Assembly: GCA_018263655.1 (NCBI GenBank)
Contig: JAANWY010000258.1
Coordinates: 1-10,703, forward strand
Source: Anaerolineales bacterium
Lineage (GTDB): Bacteria; Chloroflexota; Anaerolineae; Epilineales; JAANWY01
Direction of reading: 5' to 3'
Length of the DNA: 10,703 nucleotides
Position 1 is the first letter of the stretch. Every line of letters begins with the position of its first letter. Under the pieces are notes generated by a model, which worked only from the letters and a program-made list of their open reading frames with translations, searched no databases and was not told where the DNA came from. The position numbers and the translations under genes were made by a program. This document shows positions 1 to 4,848 of the stretch, piece after piece.

Positions 1-287
1 CTCGCCCCTCTGCTGGGCGAGGTCTCCCTCCCTCTTCTGCTGGGCGAGGTCTCCCGACCGCAGCCTCTGCTCGGCAAGGTCTCCTGACCGCCGCCCCTCC
101 ACGATCAGGAGGCGAAACCCCCGGTGAGAGCAACAGGCTGCTCAACAGTACGCCGAGGGTCAGGAAAGAATGAAACAAGGTGCTCCGGGGAATGACGATC
201 ACCAAGACAACAATTGAGAGCAAAATGAAGCTCACGGTCAGCGCGGCTCACGACGTACGTCATCATCAGTAGAACAACCAGGGCCAT
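1..287 (-). pseudogene. Remnant of an integral membrane protein, frame-shifted, runs off left edge
   Basis: Two hydrophobic stretches occur in neighbouring minus-strand frames. The frame of the ATG at 287 reads MALVVLLMMTYVV and is then polar until a TGA at 105-107. One frame over, from a GTG at 235, the reading is strongly hydrophobic (FILLSIVVLVIVI, then FLTLGVLLSSLLL), followed by SPGVSPP. That second frame stays open to base 1, where it translates the repeat block into Pro/Arg/Ala-rich sequence. Joining the frames near 239-241 by one base would give a continuous protein with about three membrane segments, so I infer a decayed or frame-shifted membrane-protein gene. A real short GTG-started membrane peptide is the alternative. 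No Shine-Dalgarno was seen for either start, and the family is not recognised. It lies downstream of xisI on the same strand. Confidence 0.3.
5..95. repeat. Left repeat block: three 27-30 bp units
   Basis: Three copies of a 19-base core (consensus TCTGCTSGGCRAGGTCTCC) begin at 9, 36 and 66, giving periods of 27 and 30. The same core recurs in the block at 1377-1550. The last unit (69-95) is a perfect 27-bp inverted match to 1524-1550, and its 71-95 part is a perfect 25-bp inverted match to 1377-1401. The unit contains GGTC-TCCT-GACC, able to form a short hairpin. The variable part between cores is too short and too similar from unit to unit to be CRISPR spacers. This looks like a dispersed intergenic repeat of the host genome. 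Confidence 0.85.
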
Positions 288-396
288 TGCGATCTGAGAG
301 CCAGGGTCTTGCAGTAGAGCAAGGGGACGGCCTATTGGGCTGACCTCACGATGGCGATCAGGGTGAATATTGGAAGGTTTATTTTTCTGGGAGTTC

Positions 397-738
397 CTAC
401 GCCGGCGCAAACTCAGTGAGCGGGCGCATCTCTTCGGGCTGGAAGCCCAGCACGATGTCGCCTTTGGGAACGCCCGCGTCAACGAGTGCGGTTGCGATAC
501 CATCTTCTGTCCAGTCTTCCTCAATCCAGATCTTGTTGTTGCGCAGACGGACGAACACCTGCGCGCTGTGCACACACCGATATTGCGCCCAAGTCACGTT
601 GAGCAGTACGTAATGATCCCGTTCCTCATCGAAGACACACACGGTTTCATGATTCGGCGGTGGTGTCTGATTGGCCCATGTGGCAAACTCGGACAGCAAA
701 CACGTAATCAGACGCCGGTATTCAGCTAGTCTATCCAT
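397..738 (-). CDS. xisI: XisI-like protein (fdxN element excision controlling factor family)
   Basis: A 113-residue protein of normal XisI length. Family features seen: N-terminal DRLAEYRRLI, central FDEERDHYVLLNV (residues 36-48), KIWIEEDWTEDGIA (69-82) and the near-universal GVPKGDIVLGF (89-99), ending TEFAPA. In Anabaena, XisH and XisI are needed together with the XisF recombinase to excise the fdxN element. Most homologues occur as orphan pairs of unknown role, often in many copies per genome in filamentous Cyanobacteria and Chloroflexota, and no XisF is visible here. The ATG start is preceded by a perfect AGGAGG at 746-751 (7-base spacing) lying inside the end of xisH. The two genes overlap by 13 bases, which suggests translational coupling and a shared complex. 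The identification is firm; the function in this genome is unknown. Confidence 0.9.
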   Translation of the reverse strand: MDRLAEYRRLITCLLSEFATWANQTPPPNHETVCVFDEERDHYVLLNVTWAQYRCVHSAQVFVRLRNNKIWIEEDWTEDGIATALVDAGVPKGDIVLGFQPEEMRPLTEFAPA

Positions 739-1232
739 TGCTCCACCTCCTGCGCGGCGACATCTACAACTAGCAACGAGATTTGATAGCGTTGCAGGAT
801 AACTTGAAAAGTCGGCTGTTGAAACAAATGGCCATAGACGGTGTGACTGACTGCCAAATAGAGCTTGCGATCAGGCTCCGTCAATTCTAACAGACCGAGG
901 TAAAGCATATACTGTCCCAGCGCAATCTCAAGGTCGTGGAAAGGCGAGCGGCCAACAAAGCTCTTGATTTCAACGGCAATCTTGCGCCCGTTGCATTCGG
1001 CTGCGATCGGGTGTTCAGCTGCCAGGTCCACATACAATTTGTCATCCGCGTGTATGATGACATAAGGATCGGCAGTGATTGTCCACCCGTCTTTGATAAG
1101 GGCATCTTTTACTGCATCGTGAATTATACTTTTGCCATACCCGCTTTCTACGGTCAGGGGATGGCGCCTGAGGCGGCGCGATCCAGGTGTAGTCGAATTT
1201 CTCTCCCACTTTCTCCAATTTTGTGTGGACAA
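726..1232 (-). CDS. xisH: XisH-like protein, PD-(D/E)XK nuclease fold; 5' end possibly frame-shifted
   Basis: From IIHDAVKDALIKDGWTIT onward this is a full XisH domain. It carries the PD-(D/E)XK pattern D69 ... E88-I89-K90 (168-residue numbering), then GQYMLYLGLL, a DRKLYLAV strand and a C-terminal VEQWID. XisH structures have a nuclease-like fold; whether the protein cuts DNA has not been settled to my knowledge. The open frame starts at a TTG (1232) with no Shine-Dalgarno and adds about 33 residues unlike the family. The family-typical start, ATG GCA AAA (1138), is one base out of frame and meets TAA after four codons. One more A in the run at 1130-1133, or a -1 slip there, would give MAKSIIHDAVK and a normal length of about 137 residues. 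So the gene is either frame-shifted, wrongly read in a homopolymer, or recoded. It overlaps xisI by 13 bases. Confidence 0.85.
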   Translation of the reverse strand: MSTQNWRKWERNSTTPGSRRLRRHPLTVESGYGKSIIHDAVKDALIKDGWTITADPYVIIHADDKLYVDLAAEHPIAAECNGRKIAVEIKSFVGRSPFHDLEIALGQYMLYLGLLELTEPDRKLYLAVSHTVYGHLFQQPTFQVILQRYQISLLVVDVAAQEVEQWID

Positions 1233-1289
1233 ATAGCAGCGGTATGATTCCGAATGCTAAGACAGCTAAGCGGGTGTTCTGATGATGAC

Positions 1290-1318
1290 ATTATACACGA
1301 AAACGTCTCAGTAATCAA
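1290..1318 (-). promoter_or_regulatory. Sigma-70-type promoter of xisHI
   Basis: On the minus strand, TTGATT (1313-1318) and a perfect TATAAT (1290-1295) are separated by exactly 17 bases. The predicted transcript start near 1283 lies about 50 bases before the TTG at 1232 and about 145 before the ATG at 1138. It points straight into xisH, so the pair probably has its own promoter and does not depend on read-through from the sugar operon. Confidence 0.6.
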
Positions 1319-1332
1319 TAACTTGTGGCAAA

Positions 1333-1348
1333 GGAGACATCTGTCTCC
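1333..1348. promoter_or_regulatory. Perfect 16-bp palindrome upstream of the xisHI promoter
   Basis: GGAGACATCTGTCTCC has two perfect 7-base arms around a 2-base centre. It sits 14 bases upstream of the -35 box of the xisHI promoter, where an activator or autoregulator could bind. It shares GGAGAC with the repeat family nearby, so it may instead be a degenerate repeat copy. The binding protein is unknown. Confidence 0.4.
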
Positions 1349-1376
1349 GCTAGCCGGCGAACTCCGCCAGCCTATC

Positions 1377-1401
1377 GGCGGCGGTCAGGAGACCTTGCCG
1401 A
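1377..1401. repeat. Inverted copy of the repeat unit
   Basis: These 25 bases are the exact reverse complement of 71-95 and identical to 1524-1548. With 1524-1550 it encloses three direct units at 1417-1489. Whichever pair is considered, the xisHI genes lie between inverted copies. Confidence 0.85.
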
Positions 1402-1416
1402 ACGAAGATATGCCCC

Positions 1417-1489
1417 TCTGCTGGGCGAGGTCTCCTGACCTCCTCTGCTGGGTGAGGTCTCCTGACCTCCTCTGCTGGGCGAGGTCCTC
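1417..1489. repeat. Three tandem 27-bp repeat units with hairpins
   Basis: Cores start at 1417, 1444 and 1471, an exact 27-base period. The first two units contain a perfect stem GAGGTC-TCCT-GACCTC (1427-1442 and 1454-1469). The second has GGGTGAGG in place of GGGCGAGG, and the third has a rearranged end (GGTCCTCC). The block lies between the end of the aldolase gene and the xisHI promoter. Its stems could slow or stop transcripts from the sugar operon, although there is no T-run typical of an intrinsic terminator. Confidence 0.85.
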
Positions 1490-1523
1490 CCAAGCTGCGC
1501 AAGCAACCCCGATGCCCATGGCC

Positions 1524-1550
1524 GGCGGCGGTCAGGAGACCTTGCCGAGC
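1524..1550. repeat. Inverted repeat copy, perfect 27-bp partner of 69-95
   Basis: The sequence is the exact reverse complement of 69-95 over 27 bases and identical to 1377-1401 over 25. It ends about 30 bases beyond the stop codon of the aldolase gene. No target-site duplication is visible next to either partner. Confidence 0.85.
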
Positions 1551-1580
1551 GCGTGTTGGCTGCTGGACGAAACGGTCCCC

Positions 1581-2228
1581 CTAGCTGCGCGCTTCACGAA
1601 TCGAATCCACCAGCCGGTGAGCGCGATTGGTGAGCTCGTCGAACCGGCCCTCCGCCAGGAGCTGCTTGTCCACCAGGGCGCTGCCCATGCCCACTGCGAC
1701 CGCGCCGGCCCGAATGAAGTCGGCGGCGTTCTCCAGGTTTACGCCCCCGGTGGGCATCAGCCGTATCTGGGGCAGCGGGGCGAGCACATCTCGCACATAG
1801 CGCGGACCTCCCTGGCGAATCGGGAATACCTTGACGATGTCAGCGCCGGCCTCCCACGCAGTCAGGATCTCCGTCGGCGACAGAGCGCCGGGCGCCACGA
1901 CCTTGCCGTAGCGTCGCGCGACTGTGATCAAGGCCGGGTTAGAGCAAGGGCTGACGATGAACTCCGCGCCGGCCAGGATAGCGGCTCGCGCCGTCTCGCC
2001 GTCCAGCACCGTGCCGGCGCCAACGAGGATTTCAGACCCAAACCGCTGAGTCGCCTCGCGGATGACGTCGAGCGCGCCCGGCACCGTCATCGTCACCTCG
2101 AACGTGTCGACGCCGCCGGCTTTCAGCGCCTCCGCCACCTGCATCAGCTGGCTCGGATCGTCGGTGCGAACGATAGCGACCACGCCGGCATCGATCAAGC
2201 GTGAGAGGATGTCTGTTCCTTGCGTCAT
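1581..2228 (-). CDS. eda: 2-dehydro-3-deoxy-phosphogluconate (KDPG) / KDG aldolase
   Basis: A class I aldolase of the KDPG/KHG family, cytoplasmic, cleaving 2-keto-3-deoxy-(phospho)gluconate or a related keto-deoxy acid to pyruvate and an aldehyde. At 215 residues it has the usual length. Visible motifs: E44 in FEVTMTVPGA, GAGTV (70-74), VSPCSNP, VAPGALSPTE (111-120), the Schiff-base lysine K133 in DIVKVFP and the phosphate-binding PTGGV (159-163). The ATG overlaps the stop of the dehydrogenase upstream (ATGA), and GAGGTG at 2237-2242 is a suitable ribosome site. It is the last gene of the cluster. Whether the substrate is phosphorylated, and whether it is the gluconate or galactonate form, cannot be told from sequence. 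No dehydratase or KDG kinase is in the window to decide it. Confidence 0.92.
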   Translation of the reverse strand: MTQGTDILSRLIDAGVVAIVRTDDPSQLMQVAEALKAGGVDTFEVTMTVPGALDVIREATQRFGSEILVGAGTVLDGETARAAILAGAEFIVSPCSNPALITVARRYGKVVAPGALSPTEILTAWEAGADIVKVFPIRQGGPRYVRDVLAPLPQIRLMPTGGVNLENAADFIRAGAVAVGMGSALVDKQLLAEGRFDELTNRAHRLVDSIREARS

Positions 2229-3199
2229 CTTTCATACACCTCGGGATTCACCACATGCTCCGGTCTCTCTCCTCGCAGTACGGCCAACGCGTTCTCAGCC
2301 GCCATCTGTCCTACGCGCACCGCTGCTTGCCGGGTGGACGCGCCGATGTGGGGTGTGGCGATGAAGTTGTCGAGGGCCAGGAGCGAGCTGTCACGAGGCG
2401 GTTCCTGTGTGAAGACGTCGGAGGCAGCGCCCGAAATCTTGCCCTGAGCCAATCCGTCGTACAATGCCACCTCATCTACCAGACCGCCGCGCGCGGTGTT
2501 GATCAGCAACGCAGACGGCTTCATCCTTTCTATCGCCCGCCGATTGATTAGGCGGCGCGTGTTGTCGTTGAGCGGACAATGCAAGCTGACAACATCGCTC
2601 TGGGACAGCGTATCTTCAAAGGTGCAGGCTGACGCCGGCAGACTGTCGATCACTTCCTGCGGCGGAGGGAGCGGGTCATAATACACAATCCGCATCCCAA
2701 AACCAAGAGCGCGCTGGGCCACCGCCTGGCCAATACTGCCCAGGCCGACCAACCCCAAAAGCCCGCCGGACAACTCCACACCCCGAATGCGCTCCCAGCC
2801 GCCTTGTTTCACGATACAATCATGGTGGGCGATATGTCTGGCAAGGGCCAGCATCAAGCCAATCGTCAACTCGGCGACCGATACGCTGTTCGCGCCAGGC
2901 GTGTTCGTCACGACGATCCCGCGCCGGCTGGCAGCCTTCAGATCGATGTTGTCTACCCCAACACCAAACCGCGAGAGCACCCTGAGTCGCGCGGCGCGAT
3001 TGATCACGTCAGGCGTGACTTCATCCACACCCAAGATCACGCCTACCACATCACCCATTAACCCTGCCAGCTCCGCCGGCTCGAGAGGTCGATCGTGGGG
3101 GCTCTCAACGATTGAGTAACCCGCATCACTCAGGCTCTGCTGATGCGATCCTTGGACTTTGCGAAACGACCGGGCAGTAACAAGAATCTTGCCTTTCAC
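2225..3199 (-). CDS. D-2-hydroxyacid dehydrogenase, phosphoglycerate dehydrogenase-like, no ACT domain
   Basis: An NAD-dependent D-isomer-specific 2-hydroxyacid dehydrogenase of 324 residues. Features: Rossmann motif GLGSIG (152-157) with D175 at the end of the next strand, favouring NAD over NADP; catalytic R237 in NTARGG, E266 in DVFTQEPP and H284 in TPHIGAST. There is no C-terminal ACT/regulatory domain, so it is more likely a catabolic or reductive enzyme than the serine-pathway SerA. The longest frame begins at 3268. A GTG at 3199 has GGGAG at a 6-base spacing and gives the family N-terminus MKGKILVTA, so I chose it. The ATG at 3214, sharing its A with the upstream stop (TAATG), is the alternative. 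It lies in an operon with the SDR gene before it and the aldolase after it (4-base overlap). The substrate is probably a sugar-derived 2-keto acid. Confidence 0.85.
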   Translation of the reverse strand: MKGKILVTARSFRKVQGSHQQSLSDAGYSIVESPHDRPLEPAELAGLMGDVVGVILGVDEVTPDVINRAARLRVLSRFGVGVDNIDLKAASRRGIVVTNTPGANSVSVAELTIGLMLALARHIAHHDCIVKQGGWERIRGVELSGGLLGLVGLGSIGQAVAQRALGFGMRIVYYDPLPPPQEVIDSLPASACTFEDTLSQSDVVSLHCPLNDNTRRLINRRAIERMKPSALLINTARGGLVDEVALYDGLAQGKISGAASDVFTQEPPRDSSLLALDNFIATPHIGASTRQAAVRVGQMAAENALAVLRGERPEHVVNPEVYER

Positions 3200-3213
3200 T
3201 GAATACTCCCGCA

Positions 3214-3972
3214 TTACTTGAGTATGGACAATCCACCGTCGATGCTGACGGCCTGGCCCGTACACCAATCGCTGTCTGACGACGCCAAGTACAGGACCGC
3301 ATTGGCGATATCTTCGGGGCGGCCCACCCGCCCCAGCGGCGCGTCAGCTGCCAATTGATCGCGGCCCTCTCGAGTAGGGACAGCGGCATGCAGCATATCG
3401 GTCATCACCGGCCCCGGGCAGACGGCGTTCACACGAATCGAACACGGGGCCAGTTCGACGGCCATGGCCCGCGCCAGCGCAATCACGGCGCCTTTGGAGG
3501 CACTGTAGGCAGCGTGGCCCGGCTCACCGACCACGCCGGCCTTCGAGGCAACGTGGACGATGGCGCCGCCCCCGTTATCCTTCAAGTGCCGCACGACTGC
3601 CTGGGATGGCAAGGCGGTTCCCAGAACGTTGACGCGGTACATGCGCTCCCACAGTTCCGCCGGCTCCTCCCAGAATGGGGCGCTATCGTGCACGCCGGCG
3701 TTGTTGACCAGTATGTTGATGTCACCAAAACGCTCGAGGGTCCGCGCGACCATGCGTTCGACCTGATCGCGCTGGGTGACGTCGGCGCAGATGAAGTCCG
3801 CGCGTCCGCCCTCGTCGCGTATCGCGCCGGCAGCCGTCTGCCCCCGTTCTTCGTTCAGGGATACAATCACGACGCTGGCGCCCTCGCGCGCGAGCGCCTC
3901 GGCGGTAGCCAGGCCAATGCCTCGGCTGCCTCCGGTAACGATCGCGACCTGACTAGTGAAGCGCTGGGCCAT
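3214..3972 (-). CDS. Classical SDR-family oxidoreductase
   Basis: A 252-residue short-chain dehydrogenase/reductase. Cofactor motif TGGSRGIG (13-20), NNAG (90-93), structural N115 and the catalytic set S143, Y156, K160 in the classical YxxxK arrangement are all present, followed by PGPVMTDM and the C-terminal IDGGLS. It resembles the gluconate 5-dehydrogenase / 3-oxoacyl-ACP reductase-like subgroup that often oxidises sugars, polyols or sugar acids; the substrate is not determined. ATG 3972 follows a perfect AGGAGG at 3982-3987 (9-base spacing). It is the first gene after the interruption by the toxin-antitoxin pair, so it needs either a promoter in 3988-4164 or transcription through the antisense toxin genes. 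I saw no convincing minus-strand promoter there. Confidence 0.9.
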   Translation of the reverse strand: MAQRFTSQVAIVTGGSRGIGLATAEALAREGASVVIVSLNEERGQTAAGAIRDEGGRADFICADVTQRDQVERMVARTLERFGDINILVNNAGVHDSAPFWEEPAELWERMYRVNVLGTALPSQAVVRHLKDNGGGAIVHVASKAGVVGEPGHAAYSASKGAVIALARAMAVELAPCSIRVNAVCPGPVMTDMLHAAVPTREGRDQLAADAPLGRVGRPEDIANAVLYLASSDSDWCTGQAVSIDGGLSILK

Positions 3973-4021
3973 CGGTTGACACCTCCTGTTTATCTCAAAT
4001 TGCCTACAAAGTCCACGAGGC

Positions 4022-4050
4022 TTGCATTCGGTGGTGGATCATGTTAGAAT
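4022..4050 (+). promoter_or_regulatory. Extended -10 promoter of the toxin-antitoxin pair
   Basis: TTGCAT (4022-4027), a 17-base spacer, then TAGAAT (4045-4050) preceded by TGT, which fits the extended -10 form TGn. The -35 is weak (three of six), but the extended -10 compensates. Predicted start near 4057, leaving a leader of about 108 bases before the antitoxin ATG. Confidence 0.45.
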
Positions 4051-4067
4051 CCATCGACTGTTTTGCA

Positions 4068-4082
4068 GCGTCATCCCGACGC
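4068..4082. promoter_or_regulatory. Inverted repeat in the toxin-antitoxin leader
   Basis: GCGTC-ATCCC-GACGC, with perfect 5-base arms, lies just after the predicted transcript start. Antitoxins often repress their own promoter by binding such a site, but the arms are short and it could be chance. Confidence 0.25.
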
Positions 4083-4164
4083 GGCATGATCACAGTGGCG
4101 TATTGTCTGCGGTAGCACAAGTTCGTTTCTGCTTTCTTTTCTTGTATCAATAGGGAGAGCACCT

Positions 4165-4455
4165 ATGATTCAACAGGTCACTATCACAACCGATACTCCA
4201 GTTGAGCTCAAGCCCCTGATCGAATCGGCCATTCAATCCGAATTGCGCATGCTAGAACTGGGGTTGGAACGTACTCACCAGCGTCTGCAGATCTTCGAGG
4301 AGCGGTACAGCCTGACCTCCGAAGAATTTGAGCGCCGCTTTGAGGCTGGAGAGATTGACGAGAGCTTGGATTATATTGAATGGGCCGGAGAGATCAAGAC
4401 CCATCGTCTTCTCGAAGCATATCGGCAAACTCTGCAAGAGGTCCAGCTCAATTGA
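4165..4455 (+). CDS. Putative antitoxin (TumA-like partner of TumE)
   Basis: A 96-residue, charged and largely helical protein with no membrane segment. The stretch LTSEEFERRFEAGEIDESLD (50-69) followed by YIEWAGE is, to my recollection, typical of the small gene found directly upstream of TumE/DUF6516 toxins. ATG 4165 follows AGGGAGAG at 4152-4159. The stop TGA shares bases with the TTG start of the next gene (TTGA), the tight coupling expected when antitoxin precedes toxin. It is assigned as antitoxin from position and coupling; there is no recognised DNA-binding motif, so neutralisation by direct binding is the default inference. The GC content is visibly lower than in the flanking sugar genes. 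Confidence 0.65.
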   Translation: MIQQVTITTDTPVELKPLIESAIQSELRMLELGLERTHQRLQIFEERYSLTSEEFERRFEAGEIDESLDYIEWAGEIKTHRLLEAYRQTLQEVQLN

Positions 4456-4838
4456 TCGAAGACTACTTCCGACAAATAGATGCTCTTATCGCTGGAGCCA
4501 GCTTTGTACATTCTTCCAGCATTACGTATGATAAGCGTAGTACATATGTTGGCTTCATTCGAGGTGAAGTCTACTTTCTGGACAGATCCCGCCTGCACTT
4601 TCGAGAGTTCGTGAATCTTGAGTGTGGTACAGAGCGTTATATGTACGCCTATCACTACGAGCTTTCAGACGGGACTCTGGTCTTTCGCTATGACAATACG
4701 CCTCATTTCCCTGACCTGCCTACTTCCCCTCACCACAAGCACGAAGGCAGTGAATCAAATGTGGTCTCGGCGCCCCCGCCTGATCTACAAGCCATTTTGG
4801 CTGAGATTCAGGGATTGATTACCGCCGTCGACCAGTGA
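4452..4838 (+). CDS. TumE-family (DUF6516) toxin
   Basis: A protein of 128 residues from the TTG at 4452. Family features: N-terminal helix IEDYFRQIDALI, a beta-rich middle with YFLDRSRLHFREFV (41-54), then YHYE, LVFRYDNTPHFPDL (76-89) and PHHKH (93-97), the signature block of TumE-type toxins first noted in Tn3-family transposons. The open frame extends back to 4380, but that part overlaps the antitoxin in another frame. The TTG has AAGAGGT at 4436-4442 and overlaps the antitoxin stop by TTGA, so I chose it. The gene ends 10 bases before the convergent kinase gene with no terminator between. The conserved His/Arg/Tyr residues suggest RNase-like chemistry, but that is inference. No transposon genes accompany it here. 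Confidence 0.8.
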   Translation: MIEDYFRQIDALIAGASFVHSSSITYDKRSTYVGFIRGEVYFLDRSRLHFREFVNLECGTERYMYAYHYELSDGTLVFRYDNTPHFPDLPTSPHHKHEGSESNVVSAPPPDLQAILAEIQGLITAVDQ

Positions 4839-4848
4839 TCATCATTGA

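Larger units (their letters stand above)
1233..1580. other. Gap between KDPG aldolase and xisHI
   Basis: No gene is supported here. It holds the xisHI promoter, the 16-bp palindrome and the repeat block. A weak GGAC-GAAACG-GTCC stem (1565-1578) lies next to the aldolase stop, without a T-run. The long plus-strand frame crossing it is a shadow of the aldolase and repeats. Confidence 0.7.

Noticed and set aside
1417..1489. CRISPR array
   Set aside because: The 27-base period has no unique spacers; almost the entire unit is repeated, and inverted copies lie beside it.
1254..2204. Plus-strand open frame of 316 codons across the repeat block and aldolase
   Set aside because: Its first part is translated repeat DNA and the rest is antisense to the aldolase; no family resemblance.
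4380..4451. N-terminal extension of the TumE-like toxin
   Set aside because: It overlaps the antitoxin coding region out of frame and is low-complexity Ser/Arg; the TTG at 4452 has a Shine-Dalgarno and the usual coupling.
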